A DNA stretch of 64,000 nt from Pseudomonas nunensis (GCF_024296925.1 NZ_CP101125.1:4900501-4964500), one strand, 5' to 3'; numbered from the stretch's first letter, positions 1 through 10,604 are shown. A program made the numbers and translations. Notes: generated from the sequence alone by a model not told the origin.

Positions 1-1046
1 GATGAAGCATTACCGCCAGGGGTCACTTCCCCTACTCGCTTTTCCAGCTGTCGCAGACGTCGCGCGATATCATCGAGCTGACGGATGCGTGCCGCGCTTT
101 TGCGCCACTCGGCAGCCGGTTGCATGGCTGTACCGGAAGAATAGGAACCGGGCTCGGTAATCGAGTGGGTCACCATGGTCATCCCGGTCAGGAAAACGTT
201 GTCGCAAATCTCGATATGCCCCACCAGCCCTACACCGCCGGCGAGCATGCAGTGCTTGCCGATCTTGGTGCTGCCGGAGATTCCCACGCACGCTGCCATG
301 GCAGTGTGATCACCGACCTGGACGTTGTGAGCGATCTGGATTTGATTGTCGAGCTTCACGCCGTTGCCAAGAACGGTATCGGCCAGGGCGCCACGGTCGA
401 TGGCGGTATTCACGCCAATCTCCACATCGTCACCGACCAGCACACCGCCAATCTGGGCGATTTTCTGCCAGACACCCTTCTCGTTGGCGAAACCGAAACC
501 TTCACCACCGAGTACGGCGCCCGACTGAATCACCACGCGTTTGCCAATGCGCACGTCGTGGTACAGCGTGACCCGCGGAGCCAGCCAACCGCCCTCGCCA
601 ATCTCGCTACGCGCACCGATGAAGCAATGTGCCCCTACGGTCACGCCCGCCGCAATACGCGCGCCGCTCTCGATCACCACAAAAGCCCCAATGCTCGCCG
701 CCGGGTCCACCACCGCGTCCGCTGCCACTACCGCTGTCGGATGAATACCGGCAGCAGCCTTTGGCTTGGGATCGAAAAGATGGGAAACACGGGCGTAAGC
801 CAGGTACGGATCCGGCACGACCAGCGCATTACCGGCGAAACCTTCAGCGTCAGCGGCCTTGAGTAACAAGGCTGCGGCTTTGCTGTCCGGCAGGTATTTA
901 CGGTATTGAGGGTTTGCCAGAAAGCTCAACTGAGCTGGGCCAGCCTCTTGCAAAGTGGCTAGCCCAGTAATTTCTTTCTCCGGGTCGCCACGGAGGGTGG
1001 CGCCGAGGAACTCGGCCAATTGGCCGAGCTTTATAGTCGCTGTCAT
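1..1046 (-). CDS. lpxD: UDP-3-O-(3-hydroxyacyl)glucosamine N-acyltransferase LpxD (3' end outside window)
   Basis: Third step of lipid A synthesis: adds the second (N-linked) 3-hydroxyacyl chain to UDP-acylglucosamine in the cytoplasm. The translated minus-strand frame begins [15 protein letters not shown] at the ATG at 1046 and then runs into a long left-handed beta-helix of hexapeptide repeats (for example [27 protein letters not shown]), followed by a helical C-terminal tail. About 348 codons are visible and no stop is met before the window edge, so only the last few residues are missing (Pseudomonas LpxD is about 353 residues). Its start lies right behind ompH, in the conserved bamA-ompH-lpxD order. 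Confidence 0.95.
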   Translation of the reverse strand, partial: MTATIKLGQLAEFLGATLRGDPEKEITGLATLQEAGPAQLSFLANPQYRKYLPDSKAAALLLKAADAEGFAGNALVVPDPYLAYARVSHLFDPKPKAAAGIHPTAVVAADAVVDPAASIGAFVVIESGARIAAGVTVGAHCFIGARSEIGEGGWLAPRVTLYHDVRIGKRVVIQSGAVLGGEGFGFANEKGVWQKIAQIGGVLVGDDVEIGVNTAIDRGALADTVLGNGVKLDNQIQIAHNVQVGDHTAMAACVGISGSTKIGKHCMLAGGVGLVGHIEICDNVFLTGMTMVTHSITEPGSYSSGTAMQPAAEWRKSAARIRQLDDIARRLRQLEKRVGEVTPGGNAS

Positions 1047-1049
1047 GGA

Positions 1050-1553
1050 TTACTTCAGCTGATTCATGCGCTCGATAACCTGGCGGGTGATGTCGTATTG
1101 AGGCTTGACATCAATCACTGCGCCACGCTCGAAGACCAGGTCAAAAGCACCTTTCTTGATGACTTCTTCCACAGCGCTGTCCAGTTTCGGCTTGAGCTGC
1201 TTCAGCATTTCACGGTCGGCAACGGCTTTGGCTTCGTTCAGCTCCTTGGACTGGAACTGGAAGTCGCGGGCCTTTTGCTTGAATTCAAGCTCCAGACGCT
1301 CGCGCTCGCCTTGTTGCATCTTGTCGCCACCGGCTACCAGACGATCCTGGATACCTTTGGCACTGCTTTCGAGGGTTTTCAGCTTGGTCAGTTGCGGACC
1401 GAACTTCTTCTCGGCATCCACGGCGTACTTCTTGGCCGCGTCGGATTCCAGCAAAGCCATCTGATAGTTCAGAACGGCGATTTTCATGTCGGCAAAAGCC
1501 GGGCCTGCTACCAGTACGGTCGCCAGGAGAACCAATTGAGTCAACTTACGCAC
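1050..1553 (-). CDS. ompH: Periplasmic chaperone OmpH/Skp
   Basis: Periplasmic holdase chaperone that escorts unfolded outer-membrane proteins to the BAM complex. The 167-residue product has a signal peptide (residues 1-21, cleavage after AFA), then a charged, coiled-coil-prone helical body (about 50-130) forming the tentacles typical of Skp trimers, and a C-terminal strand region. It lies 45 bases after bamA and 3 bases before lpxD on the same strand, so co-transcription is very likely. Length fits the family. Confidence 0.95.
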   Translation of the reverse strand: MRKLTQLVLLATVLVAGPAFADMKIAVLNYQMALLESDAAKKYAVDAEKKFGPQLTKLKTLESSAKGIQDRLVAGGDKMQQGERERLELEFKQKARDFQFQSKELNEAKAVADREMLKQLKPKLDSAVEEVIKKGAFDLVFERGAVIDVKPQYDITRQVIERMNQLK

Positions 1554-1598
1554 GATGCACTCCTACAAAATCCATTGTCGTTATCTTGGGTCAGACGC

Positions 1599-3989
1599 TT
1601 AGAACGTCTGGCCGAGGGAGAATTGGAACACTTGAGTTTCAGCGTCATCCGGTTTCTTGATCGGCATGGCCAACGCGAAGCTCAGAGGGCCCAGTGCGGT
1701 AACCCAGGTCACGCCTACACCGACGGAGCTGGCCATGTTGGTCAGGCTGATGTCGTTGCACTTTGTTTGAGAGCTCGAGCCAACAGTGGCGTTCGTCGTT
1801 TTCTGGCACGTGGAATCAAATACGTTACCCACATCCCAGAATACCGAAGTGCGCAGGGAACGCTGATCCTTGACGAATGGCAGCGGGAACAGCACCTCGA
1901 CACCACCCTGGATCAGGACGTTACCACCGAACGGCAGCGGATCCTGGTCCGGGTCGGCCAGCGTACCGGCGTTGCCTGTTATACCTTGACCACGACTAGG
2001 CGTACTGCGTGGACCCAAGGTACTGTCCTTGAAGCCGCGAACCGAGTTGAAACCACCAGCATAGTAGTTTTCATAGAACGGCAAGCCGTCGGTCGAACCA
2101 TAACCATCGCCATAACCCAATTCGGTGTGCAGACGCATGGTGTAGTTTTCGCTCAATGGCTGGAACAACTGGCCACGGTAGTCGAGCTTGAAGAACGACA
2201 GGTCGCTGCCCGGGGTCGTGGTTTCCAGCGTCAGGCTCTGGGAATGACCACGGGTAGCGAGCACGCCTTTGTTCAAGGTGGACTCGGACCAACCGGCCGA
2301 CGCCTTGAAGTTCAGGTAGCTGTCGCCTTCCTTGTTAACGAAGTCGAAAATCTCGTCGACGGTGTATACGCCCGTCTTGATCTTGTCTTGTTGCGCTGTC
2401 AGGCCGAAGGTCAGGCGCGACGTCTCGCTGATCGGATAGCCGACGCTGACGCCAGCACCCAGGCTGTCTACCGCATAGCTTGCTACGTCGACGTCGAGGT
2501 CTTTGTAGTCAGTAGTGCGATAGAAAGCGTTGTAACCCAGGCTCACACCGTCAGCAGTCCAGTACGGGTCGACATAACCGAAGTTATAACGGCTCTGGTA
2601 TTCGCTTCGGGTCAGACCGATGCTGACCCTGTTACCGGTACCCAGGAAGTTGTTCTGGGTGATCGAACCACCGAGGATCAGACCGGCACTCTGGGCGAAA
2701 CCGACACTGGCGGTAATCGAACCGGAGGCTTGCTCTTCAACGCTGTAGTTCACGTCAACCTGGTCATCCACGCCCGGAACGGCCGGGGTCTCGACGTTGA
2801 CTTCCTTGAAGAAGCCCAGACGATCAAGACGGGTCTTGGATTGGTCGATCAGGTAAGTCGAAGCCCAACCACCTTCCATCTGACGCATTTCACGACGCAG
2901 CACTTCGTCTTCGGACTTGGTGTTGCCACGGAAGTTGATACGGTTCACGTAGGCACGCTTGCCCGGATCGACTGCGAAAGTGATGTCTACGGTGTGATCG
3001 TCATCGTGAGGCTGAGGCACGCCGTTGACGTTGGCGAAGGTGTAACCCTCGTTACCGAGACGACGGGTGATCAGTTCGGAAGTCGTGGTCATCAGCTTGC
3101 GCGAGAATACCTGGCCTTTCTGAACCAGCAGCAGGGACTTGACCTGGTCTTCAGGCACTTTCAGGTCGCCGCTGAGCTTCACGTCACGAACGGTGTACTT
3201 CTCGCCTTCGTTGACGTTGACCGTGATGTAGACGTGTTTCTTGTCCGGGGTGATGGACACCTGGGTCGAAGCGATATCCATGTTGATATAGCCGCGATCC
3301 AGATAGTAGGAGCGCAGACGCTCCAGGTCACCGGAGAGTTTCTCACGAGCATACTTGTCATCGTTCTTGAAGAACGACAGCCAGTTGGTGGTCTTGAGTT
3401 CGAACAGGTCGATCAGGTCGTCATCAGGGAAGACGGTGTTACCCACCACGTTGATGTGCTGGATAGCAGCAACGGTGCCTTCGTTGATGTTGACCTTCAA
3501 CGCAACGCGGTTACGCGGCTGCGCCACCACTTCGGTGTCGACGGTCGCCGAGTAGCGACCCTGAGCGACGTACTGGCGCTGCAGTTCGTTACGCACACCT
3601 TCAAGGGTGGCGCGCTGGAAGATCTCGCCTTCGGAGAGACCGGATTGCTTGAGGCCCTTCATCAGGTCTTCAGTGGAGATGGCCTTGTTACCTTCGATCT
3701 CGATACTGGCGACCGACGGACGCTCGACTACCGTGATAACGAGGACATTGCCTTCGCGACCCAGCTGGATATCTTGAAAGAACCCGGTTTTGAACAACGC
3801 ACGAGTGGATTCCACCAGGCGACGATCATCCGCCTGTTCACCGACGTTCAACGGCAAGGCACCAAAGACACTACCCGCGGAGACCCGCTGGAGGCCATTG
3901 ACGCGAATATCAGAGATAGTGAAGGACTCGGCGTGAACTTCGGCGATCATCAATACGGTGAGAACCGCAGTTAGCAGCAGACGTTTCAT
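1599..3989 (-). CDS. bamA: Outer membrane protein assembly factor BamA
   Basis: Central subunit of the BAM complex, which folds beta-barrel proteins into the outer membrane. The 796-residue product has a signal peptide (1-20, ending EVHA), five POTRA domains over roughly residues 21-420, and a 16-strand barrel ending in Phe (FSLGQTF), the usual C-terminal barrel signature. I chose the ATG at 3989 (MKRLLLTAV) because an AAAGGA sequence precedes it at good distance; a longer in-frame start at 4016 would disrupt the signal peptide. It is the essential Omp85 protein of the envelope (Opr86 in P. aeruginosa). Confidence 0.97.
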   Translation of the reverse strand: MKRLLLTAVLTVLMIAEVHAESFTISDIRVNGLQRVSAGSVFGALPLNVGEQADDRRLVESTRALFKTGFFQDIQLGREGNVLVITVVERPSVASIEIEGNKAISTEDLMKGLKQSGLSEGEIFQRATLEGVRNELQRQYVAQGRYSATVDTEVVAQPRNRVALKVNINEGTVAAIQHINVVGNTVFPDDDLIDLFELKTTNWLSFFKNDDKYAREKLSGDLERLRSYYLDRGYINMDIASTQVSITPDKKHVYITVNVNEGEKYTVRDVKLSGDLKVPEDQVKSLLLVQKGQVFSRKLMTTTSELITRRLGNEGYTFANVNGVPQPHDDDHTVDITFAVDPGKRAYVNRINFRGNTKSEDEVLRREMRQMEGGWASTYLIDQSKTRLDRLGFFKEVNVETPAVPGVDDQVDVNYSVEEQASGSITASVGFAQSAGLILGGSITQNNFLGTGNRVSIGLTRSEYQSRYNFGYVDPYWTADGVSLGYNAFYRTTDYKDLDVDVASYAVDSLGAGVSVGYPISETSRLTFGLTAQQDKIKTGVYTVDEIFDFVNKEGDSYLNFKASAGWSESTLNKGVLATRGHSQSLTLETTTPGSDLSFFKLDYRGQLFQPLSENYTMRLHTELGYGDGYGSTDGLPFYENYYAGGFNSVRGFKDSTLGPRSTPSRGQGITGNAGTLADPDQDPLPFGGNVLIQGGVEVLFPLPFVKDQRSLRTSVFWDVGNVFDSTCQKTTNATVGSSSQTKCNDISLTNMASSVGVGVTWVTALGPLSFALAMPIKKPDDAETQVFQFSLGQTF

Positions 3990-4023
3990 GAAGTCCTTTC
4001 TTATTCCAACTGGCAATAAACAA

Positions 4024-4042
4024 ACTGCCGCAAAATGCGGCA
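4024..4042. other. Small hairpin between rseP and bamA
   Basis: A 7-bp perfect stem (CTGCCGC / GCGGCAG) with a five-base loop sits in the 74-base gap between the rseP stop and the bamA start. It lacks a T-run on the minus strand, so it is unlikely to be a full terminator. It may stabilise or modulate the rseP-bamA message (inference). Confidence 0.4.
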
Positions 4043-4063
4043 GATTCGCAATTCAGCGAAGCG

Positions 4064-5416
4064 TTACAGTCGACCCAGATCATTGACCAGAGCAAGCAAC
4101 ATCACCCCGACCACCAAACTGATACCGATCTGTATCCCCCAACCCTGCACCCGATCTGACAAGGGACGACCACGCGCCCACTCGATCAGATAAAACAACA
4201 AATGCCCCCCATCCAGTACAGGAATGGGCAACAAATTCAGAACTCCCAAGCTAATACTCAGATAAGCAAGGAAATTCAGGAAATCAGCGACACCCGACTG
4301 GGCAGAAGCGCCCGCCACTTTAGCAATGGTTATCGGTCCACTCAAGTTTTTTACCGAGAGCTCGCCGAACAACATTTTCTTGAGCGAATCGAGGGTCAGT
4401 ACACTCATGGTCCAGGTGCGTCGGGCACCCTCCCCAATCGCGGCTATCGGACCGTAGCTGACCTCGCGAATCATCTCTGGTGGCCAATCGACTGCTTTCA
4501 CCCCGGCACCCAGGTAACCTGTAGGTGCTTTGCTGCCACCACGAGCCGCCAGCGTCACTGGGACGTCGATTTGAGCACCATCGCGCTCGACGCGCAGCAT
4601 GATTTTGGTATCCGGATGCATACGCACGGTATCGACGACTTGCTGCCAGTCATCCAGCGCCTTGCCATCAAGGGCCAACAACCGGTCACCGGTCTTCAGG
4701 CCCGCAGCTTGTGCCGGCCCTTTCGAATCAAGTTCCGCGAGGATCGGCGGCAATGCCGGACGCCACGGACGAATACCCAGCGAGCGGATAGGATCTGGTT
4801 CATCGGCACCTTTAAGCCAGTGATCCAGCGCCAGCTCACGAGGCGAATCTGCTGTAGAGCCCTGTTCGCGCACCAACAACTGCAAGGTACCGCTCTCACC
4901 CAGGCGACGGACCAGTTGCAGGTTTACCGCCGACCAGCCGGAAGTCGGCTCGCCGTCAATGGCAACGATTTCCTGATTGGCGCTCAACCCGGCCTTGGCC
5001 GCGATGCTGCCCGACTCCACGGCACCGATGACAGGACGTATCTGTTCGCTGCCGAGCATGGCCAGCACCCAGAAAAACACCATCGCCAACAGAAAGTTGG
5101 CGATTGGGCCGGCAGCGACGATGGCGATCCGTTGGCGCACGGATTTACGATTGAAGGATTGATCGATCTGGTCGGCCGGCACTTCGCCTTCGCGCTCATC
5201 GAGCATCTTAACGTAGCCGCCCAACGGAATGGCGGCCAGCACGAACTCGGTGCCTTGCTTGTCGTGCCAGCGCAGCAACGGCATGCCAAAGCCCACGGAG
5301 AAACGCAGCACTTTGACCCCACAGCGACGCGCGACCCAAAAGTGGCCGAACTCGTGGAAGGTGACCAGCACGCCCAGGGCTACCAGGGTGCCGACAATCA
5401 TATAGAGCGCGCTCAT
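4064..5416 (-). CDS. rseP: Site-2 intramembrane metalloprotease RseP (MucP)
   Basis: Inner-membrane zinc protease that cuts the anti-sigma factor (MucA/RseA) after the first cleavage, releasing the envelope-stress sigma factor AlgU. The 450-residue product carries the metal site HEFGH at residues 21-25 in the first membrane segment, two periplasmic PDZ domains (about 115-310), and the second active-site motif LDG at about 401-403 in a C-terminal membrane helix. All catalytic residues are present. In P. aeruginosa this gene is mucP, relevant to alginate control; an AlgU-like promoter is seen elsewhere in this window at 48.3 kb. Confidence 0.96.
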   Translation of the reverse strand: MSALYMIVGTLVALGVLVTFHEFGHFWVARRCGVKVLRFSVGFGMPLLRWHDKQGTEFVLAAIPLGGYVKMLDEREGEVPADQIDQSFNRKSVRQRIAIVAAGPIANFLLAMVFFWVLAMLGSEQIRPVIGAVESGSIAAKAGLSANQEIVAIDGEPTSGWSAVNLQLVRRLGESGTLQLLVREQGSTADSPRELALDHWLKGADEPDPIRSLGIRPWRPALPPILAELDSKGPAQAAGLKTGDRLLALDGKALDDWQQVVDTVRMHPDTKIMLRVERDGAQIDVPVTLAARGGSKAPTGYLGAGVKAVDWPPEMIREVSYGPIAAIGEGARRTWTMSVLTLDSLKKMLFGELSVKNLSGPITIAKVAGASAQSGVADFLNFLAYLSISLGVLNLLPIPVLDGGHLLFYLIEWARGRPLSDRVQGWGIQIGISLVVGVMLLALVNDLGRL

Positions 5417-5470
5417 CTACTTTCTCCGCAATCCTATCCAGTGCTGCATTGGGCCAACGTACTGCAGCAC

Positions 5471-6661
5471 TTATTGCCCGTGACGACTCAACCACTGTTC
5501 AGCCAGCACACGCGCCTTGGCGTCTGCAGTGAACACCGCCTCGAGATCATTCACCGCAACCACAGGCTCAAGATTCAAGACTTCCTCGATGATACTCGCG
5601 ATTTCCGGGTAACGAACCCGTCCGTCGAGAAACGCGGCGACTGCCACTTCATTTGCCGCATTCAGCATGGCCGGCGCACTGTTACCGGCCTCTGCCGCTT
5701 GTCGAGCCAGGCGCAGACACGGGAAACGCTCCTCATCGGGCGCCTGGAAATCCAGACGGGCGATGGCAAACAGATCCAGCGGGGCAACCCCCGAGTCGAT
5801 GCGCTCCGGCCAGGCCAAGGCGTTGGCAATCGGCGTTCGCATGTCCGGATTACCCAACTGCGCAAGCACCGAACCGTCGATATAGTCCACCAGCGAGTGG
5901 ATGACACTCTGCGGGTGAATCACCACTTCGACCTGGGATGGCTTGGCATCGAACAACCAGCAGGCCTCGATCAGCTCGAGGCCTTTATTCATCATGCTGG
6001 CCGAATCGACCGAAATCTTGCGCCCCATGGACCAGTTCGGGTGAGCACACGCTTGATCGGGGGTAACATGCGCCAATTCCGCCATCGGAGTCTGCCGGAA
6101 AGGGCCACCAGAGGCTGTCAGTAAAATCCGACGCACACCGACCGCACCCAGTCCGCGAGCGAAATCGTTGGGCATGCACTGGAAAATCGCGTTGTGCTCG
6201 CTGTCGATCGGCAGCAACACCGAACCGCTTTTGCGCACTGCCTGCATGAACAACGCGCCAGACATCACCAGCGCTTCCTTGTTGGCCAGCAGGATCTTCT
6301 TGCCGGCCTCGACCGCCGCCAGGGTCGGGCGCAAGCCCGCCGCACCGACGATGGCCGCCATGACTGCATCGACTTCAGAGTCGGCGGCGACCTGACACAG
6401 GCCCTCCTCCCCCACCAGCACGCGAGTCGAGAGGCCCGCAGCGCGCAAGTCGTCCTGCAGGACACGGGCAGCCACGACCTCAGGCACGACCGCAAACCGC
6501 GGCGTATGCCGGACGCACAAAGCCAGCAACTCACTCAACCGAGTGAAACCGCTCAATGCATAAACCTGATAGCGCTCGGGATGACGGGCAATGACATCGA
6601 GAGTACTCAGGCCAATCGAGCCCGTCGCCCCCAAAACGGTAATCTGTTGTGGGCGGCTCAC
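5471..6661 (-). CDS. dxr: 1-deoxy-D-xylulose 5-phosphate reductoisomerase
   Basis: Second enzyme of the MEP isoprenoid pathway: converts DXP to MEP with NADPH. The N-terminal Rossmann motif GATGSIG is at residues 11-17, and the family metal- and substrate-binding segments follow ([33 protein letters not shown]). I use the GTG at 6661, which overlaps the cdsA stop as GTGA and gives the usual 396 residues; an ATG 15 bases upstream inside cdsA is an alternative. The overlap implies translational coupling to cdsA. Confidence 0.95.
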   Translation of the reverse strand: MSRPQQITVLGATGSIGLSTLDVIARHPERYQVYALSGFTRLSELLALCVRHTPRFAVVPEVVAARVLQDDLRAAGLSTRVLVGEEGLCQVAADSEVDAVMAAIVGAAGLRPTLAAVEAGKKILLANKEALVMSGALFMQAVRKSGSVLLPIDSEHNAIFQCMPNDFARGLGAVGVRRILLTASGGPFRQTPMAELAHVTPDQACAHPNWSMGRKISVDSASMMNKGLELIEACWLFDAKPSQVEVVIHPQSVIHSLVDYIDGSVLAQLGNPDMRTPIANALAWPERIDSGVAPLDLFAIARLDFQAPDEERFPCLRLARQAAEAGNSAPAMLNAANEVAVAAFLDGRVRYPEIASIIEEVLNLEPVVAVNDLEAVFTADAKARVLAEQWLSRHGQ

Positions 6662-7464
6662 GGTGCAGCCATCCACAACAACACCGCGAAGATCGGGATC
6701 GCTGCCGTCAGGCTGTCGATGCGATCCAGCACACCGCCGTGACCGGGCAGCAGATTGCTGCTGTCCTTGATCCCTGACTGACGCTTGAACATGCTTTCGG
6801 TGAGGTCGCCCACCACCGAAATGAACACGATCAATGCGGCGCCAACCAGACCTTTAAGCAGCTCTGCCACGGTCCAGTCGCGAACCAGGCCGACCACCAG
6901 CGTGATCACCAGGCTCAACGCCAGGCCACCATAGACGCCTTCCCAGCTCTTGCCCGGGCTGACTTGCGGCGCCAACTTGCGCTTGCCGAACTTGCGACCG
7001 GAGAAGTAAGCACCAATGTCAGCGCCCCAGACCAGCACCATGACGGCCATGATCAACCAGTTACCCAAGGGCTCCTGCTTGATCTGGACCAGACCTTGCC
7101 AGGCCGGCAGCAGGATCAACAGGCCGATAACCAGTTTGCAGGCGGCACTGGACCAGTGTTCGCTGGAGCGCGGATAGGTCAGCACCAGGTAAGTCGCGAC
7201 ACCCCACCAGAGCACCGAGGCGCCCAGCACCCAAGGCGCGAGCCCGGGAAGGATGTGCATGACAAACAGCATCAGCGCGACCACAGCCGCGTAGGCCACG
7301 CGAGCCGGCTGGGCGGTGAAACCCGCCAGGCGAGCCCACTCCCATGCACCCAAGGTCACGACCAGCCCGATGAACAGCGCAAAACCGGAGCCTTCGAGCA
7401 GGAAAAACCCGCACAAGGCGATCGGCAGCAGGATCAGTGCAGTGATGATTCGTTGTTTAAGCAT
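6658..7464 (-). CDS. cdsA: Phosphatidate cytidylyltransferase CdsA
   Basis: Makes CDP-diacylglycerol from phosphatidic acid and CTP, the branch point for all phospholipids. The 268-residue protein is a multi-pass inner-membrane protein with hydrophobic segments throughout. The CDS signature is near the C-terminus ([13 protein letters not shown] at about 224-236, followed by [12 protein letters not shown] with the catalytic acidic residues). Its ATG shares one base with the uppS stop (TAATG) and its stop overlaps the dxr start. Confidence 0.95.
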   Translation of the reverse strand: MLKQRIITALILLPIALCGFFLLEGSGFALFIGLVVTLGAWEWARLAGFTAQPARVAYAAVVALMLFVMHILPGLAPWVLGASVLWWGVATYLVLTYPRSSEHWSSAACKLVIGLLILLPAWQGLVQIKQEPLGNWLIMAVMVLVWGADIGAYFSGRKFGKRKLAPQVSPGKSWEGVYGGLALSLVITLVVGLVRDWTVAELLKGLVGAALIVFISVVGDLTESMFKRQSGIKDSSNLLPGHGGVLDRIDSLTAAIPIFAVLLWMAAP

Positions 7465-8219
7465 TAAACCCGGGCTCCAGACTCGACCTGCTCGCTCGTT
7501 TTACCGAAGCGGCGCTGACGAGAAGCGAAATCGGCCAGCGCGGTGCGCATGGCGTCGTGTTTGAAGTCCGGCCAGAACAGGTCGGAGAAATACAGCTCGG
7601 TGTAAGCCAGCTGCCAGAGCAGGAAATTGCTGATGCGGTGTTCACCGCCGGTACGAATGCACAAGTCCGGCAACGGCAGGTCGCCGGTCACCAGACAGGT
7701 TTGCAGTAGTTCCGGGGTGATGTCTTCCGGGCGCAGATGCCCGGCCTGAACTTCCCGAGCCAGACGCTGTGCAGCTTGCGCGATATCCCACTGACCGCCG
7801 TAGTTGGCGGCGATCTGCAGGATAAAGCGATTGGCGCCGGCGGTAATCGCCTCGGCTTCGCGCATGGCTGCTTGAAGCTCAGGGTGAAAACGCGAACGGT
7901 CGCCAATGATGCGCAGGCTGATGTTGTTGTCGTTCAGGCGCTTGGCCTCGCGACGCAGCGCCTTGAAGAACAGGTCCATCAAGGCGCTGACCTCATCGGC
8001 CGGACGCTGCCAGTTCTCACTGGAGAAGGCGAACAGGGTCAGCACCTCGACCTTGGCCTCAGCGCACACTTCAATCACCGCACGAACTGCATCCACACCC
8101 GCTTTATGCCCGGCGACACCCGGCATAAAGCGTTTTTTCGCCCAGCGATTGTTACCATCCATGATGATCGCGACATGGCGCGGCACCGCGGACGGCGCAG
8201 TCTGCTTGGTCTTTTCCAT
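7464..8219 (-). CDS. uppS: (2E,6E)-farnesyl-diphosphate-specific undecaprenyl diphosphate synthase
   Basis: Cis-prenyltransferase that extends FPP with eight isopentenyl units to undecaprenyl diphosphate, the lipid carrier for peptidoglycan and O-antigen. The 251-residue protein carries the motif IIMDGNNRWAKKR with catalytic Asp at residue 21, the FAFSSENW segment, and the RTGGEHRISNFLLWQ(L) signature. It sits between frr and cdsA, using the dxr-derived isoprenoid supply encoded in the same cluster. Confidence 0.95.
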   Translation of the reverse strand: MEKTKQTAPSAVPRHVAIIMDGNNRWAKKRFMPGVAGHKAGVDAVRAVIEVCAEAKVEVLTLFAFSSENWQRPADEVSALMDLFFKALRREAKRLNDNNISLRIIGDRSRFHPELQAAMREAEAITAGANRFILQIAANYGGQWDIAQAAQRLAREVQAGHLRPEDITPELLQTCLVTGDLPLPDLCIRTGGEHRISNFLLWQLAYTELYFSDLFWPDFKHDAMRTALADFASRQRRFGKTSEQVESGARV

Positions 8220-8232
8220 GAAAACGCGACCC

Positions 8233-8790
8233 TTATACGGCCATCAGGTCCGCTTCTTTTTGCTTGGTCGCTGCATCGATATCGGCCTCAGCCTTGTCGG
8301 TCAGCTTCTGGATATCAGCAGCGGCACGACGCTCTTCGTCTTCGCTGATTTCCTTGTCCTTGACCAGTTTCTTCAGGTCGCCAAGTGCATCACGACGAAT
8401 ATTGCGCACGGCAACACGGGCATCTTCAGCTGCGCTACGCGCCTGCTTGGTGAAGCCCTTGCGGGTTTCTTCAGTCAGGGCAGGCATGGAGATCAGCAGC
8501 AACTCGCCCAGGTTGGTCGGATTGAGGTTCAAACCGGCACTTTGGATCGCTTTGTCGACTGCCGCGAGCATATTGCGCTCAAACGCCACGACCTGAAGGG
8601 TCCGGGAGTCTTTTACGGTGATGTTGGCCACTTGAGTGATGGAAGTGTCTGTGCCGTAGTACGGCACCATCACGCTGCCCAGAATGCTTGGGTGAGCCTT
8701 GCCGGTACGAATCTGACCAAATGCATGGTTCAGAGAGTCCAGAGATTTCTGCATGCGCTCTTGAGCGTCTTTCTTGATTTCGTTGATCAT
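8233..8790 (-). CDS. frr: Ribosome recycling factor
   Basis: Works with EF-G to split post-termination ribosomes. The 185-residue protein has the family length and conserved stretches ([41 protein letters not shown]) and a two-domain helical/beta composition. Its ATG overlaps the pyrH stop as ATGA, which implies coupled translation. The gap to uppS is 13 bases. Confidence 0.97.
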   Translation of the reverse strand: MINEIKKDAQERMQKSLDSLNHAFGQIRTGKAHPSILGSVMVPYYGTDTSITQVANITVKDSRTLQVVAFERNMLAAVDKAIQSAGLNLNPTNLGELLLISMPALTEETRKGFTKQARSAAEDARVAVRNIRRDALGDLKKLVKDKEISEDEERRAAADIQKLTDKAEADIDAATKQKEADLMAV

Positions 8791-9530
8791 TGTTGGCCTT
8801 CCTCGATCAGGGTCCCTTCAGCGCCGCCATGCACGATGTTCAGCAGGGCGCCGGGCTTGTTCATGTTAAATACGCGCAGCGGCATTTTGTGGTCGCGGCA
8901 CAGGCAGATAGCTGTCAGATCCATCACACCCAGCTTGCGATCCAGTACTTCATCGTAAGTCAGATGATCGAACTTCTCGGCATGCGGGTCTTTGAATGGG
9001 TCAGCGGTGTAGACGCCATCGACCTTGGTCGCCTTGAGCACGACATCGGCATCGATTTCGATTGCACGCAGGCAGGCTGCCGAATCCGTGGTGAAGAACG
9101 GATTGCCCGTACCGGCCGCGAAAATCACGACTTCCTTGGCATTCAGGTGGCGCATGGCTTTGCGGCGGTCGTAATGATCGGTCACGCCAACCATGGAAAT
9201 GGCCGACATCACGATGGCCGAGATATTGGCACGTTCCAGCGCGTCGCGCATGGCCAGGGCGTTCATCACAGTGGCCAGCATGCCCATGTGGTCGCCGGTA
9301 ACCCGATCCATGCCGGCCGCGCTCAGCGCTGCGCCACGGAACAGGTTGCCGCCGCCGATCACCAGACCGACCTGCACACCGATGCCGACCAATTGGCCCA
9401 CTTCGAGCGCCATGCGATCCAGAACTTTCGGGTCGATCCCGAACTCTTCCGAGCCCATCAGGGCCTCGCCGCTAAGCTTGAGTAGAATGCGTTTATAGCG
9501 AGCCTGATAACCACTGCCCTGCTGAGCCAT
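8787..9530 (-). CDS. pyrH: UMP kinase PyrH
   Basis: Phosphorylates UMP to UDP in pyrimidine nucleotide synthesis; hexameric cytoplasmic enzyme of the amino-acid-kinase fold. The 247-residue product shows KLSGEALMG near the N-terminus, the GGGNLFRG nucleotide loop, and the [10 protein letters not shown] segment, all typical of bacterial UMPK. The start is preceded by CAGGAG. It is separated from tsf by about 210 bases with a terminator, so it probably also has its own promoter. Confidence 0.96.
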   Translation of the reverse strand: MAQQGSGYQARYKRILLKLSGEALMGSEEFGIDPKVLDRMALEVGQLVGIGVQVGLVIGGGNLFRGAALSAAGMDRVTGDHMGMLATVMNALAMRDALERANISAIVMSAISMVGVTDHYDRRKAMRHLNAKEVVIFAAGTGNPFFTTDSAACLRAIEIDADVVLKATKVDGVYTADPFKDPHAEKFDHLTYDEVLDRKLGVMDLTAICLCRDHKMPLRVFNMNKPGALLNIVHGGAEGTLIEEGQQ

Positions 9531-9601
9531 TGCGAATCTCTCCTGCGGCGTATTTTAAAAAATTCTTTGCGAGCTGTTTACAGCTGGCGTTCACTCTAGC
9601 T

Positions 9602-9620
9602 TGGCGCTGCTTCAGCGCCA
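9602..9620. other. Hairpin in the pyrH 5' region
   Basis: Perfect 8-bp stem (TGGCGCTG / CAGCGCCA) with a 3-base loop in the tsf-pyrH gap, about 70 bases upstream of the pyrH start on the minus strand. No T-run follows, so it is not a clear terminator. A role in the pyrH leader is only a guess. Confidence 0.35.
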
Positions 9621-9681
9621 TCGGAACATGGCTTTGTAAGCCAGTTCCAAAGGGAAACCAATAAAAATTGGCAGCCCATCT

Positions 9682-9718
9682 GAAAAGAGGCTGCGCGCGT
9701 AAGCGGGCAGCCTCTTCA
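9682..9718 (-). terminator. Probable terminator after tsf
   Basis: Inverted repeat with a 10-bp stem (AAGAGGCTGC at 9685-9694 paired with 9707-9716) just downstream of the tsf stop. On the minus strand the stem ends in CTCTTTTC, a short T-run. It would separate the rpsB-tsf message from the pyrH-led operon, at least in part. Confidence 0.65.
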
Positions 9719-9740
9719 GGGCGACAGTTAAAAAACCGTC

Positions 9741-10604
9741 TTATTGCTTGGCGGCAGCCAGCTGGGCAGCAACTTCTTCAGCGAAGTTGTCGACCGGCTT
9801 CTCGATGCCATCGCCTACTTTGAAGTAGGTGAAGGAAACGATTTCAGCACCGGCTTTCTTGGCCAGTTCGCCAACCTTGATTTCAGGGTTCTTGACGAAC
9901 GCCTGTTCAACCAGGCTCGCTTCAGCCAGGAACTTGCTGATACGGCCTTTGACCATGTTTTCAACGATGTTTTCTGGCTTGCCAGCGATCTTGTCAGCGT
10001 TGAGGGTCAGGAACACGCCTTTCTCGCGCTCGACCGCTTCAGCGGAAACTTCCGATGGCAGCAGGAATTCAGGGTTGGTCGCCGCTACGTGCATAGCGAT
10101 GTCCTTGGCCAGCTCAACAGTGCCGCCTTTCAGGACAACTGCAACACCGATCTTGTTGCCGTGCAGGTAACCACCAACAACGTCACCTTCAACGCGTGCC
10201 AGACGACGGATGTTGACGTTTTCGCCAACCTTGCCGACCAGTACCAGGCGAGCAGCTTCTTGAGCTTCGATCAGCGGAGCAACATCAGTCAGCTTGTCAG
10301 CGAATGCTTTTTCAACGCTGGAAGCAACGAATGCCTTGAAATCGTCCTGCAAAGCCAGGAAGTCGGTCTGCGAGTTCACTTCCAGCAGAACGGCGGATTT
10401 ACCGTCTTCTTTCAGAGTGATCGCGCCTTCAGCAGCTACGTTGCCTGCTTTCTTGGCAGCCTTGATGGCGCCCGAAGCACGCATGTCGTCAATGGCTTTT
10501 TCGATGTCGCCGCCGGCCTTGGTCAAGGCCTTTTTGCAATCCATCATGCCTTCGCCAGTACGCTCACGCAGTTCTTTAACCAACGCTGCAGTAATCTCTG
10601 CCAT
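9741..10604 (-). CDS. tsf: Elongation factor Ts
   Basis: Guanine-nucleotide exchange factor for EF-Tu. The 287-residue product starts MAEITAALVKELRERTGEG, with the universally conserved TGEGMMDCKKAL at about 16-27, then the two core exchange subdomains. I use the ATG at 10604; an upstream in-frame start at 10637 would add 11 non-conserved residues. It follows rpsB on the same strand with a terminator-like hairpin between them. Confidence 0.97.
   Translation of the reverse strand: MAEITAALVKELRERTGEGMMDCKKALTKAGGDIEKAIDDMRASGAIKAAKKAGNVAAEGAITLKEDGKSAVLLEVNSQTDFLALQDDFKAFVASSVEKAFADKLTDVAPLIEAQEAARLVLVGKVGENVNIRRLARVEGDVVGGYLHGNKIGVAVVLKGGTVELAKDIAMHVAATNPEFLLPSEVSAEAVEREKGVFLTLNADKIAGKPENIVENMVKGRISKFLAEASLVEQAFVKNPEIKVGELAKKAGAEIVSFTYFKVGDGIEKPVDNFAEEVAAQLAAAKQ

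Noticed and set aside
1020..3974. Very long open frame on the plus strand opposite bamA and ompH (984 codons)
   Set aside because: It is the antisense shadow of two certain genes; high GC keeps the frame open. No motif, no RBS, and composition unlike a real protein.
4202..6124. Plus-strand open frame of 640 codons opposite rseP and dxr
   Set aside because: Shadow of essential genes; spans a gene boundary and has no recognisable domain.
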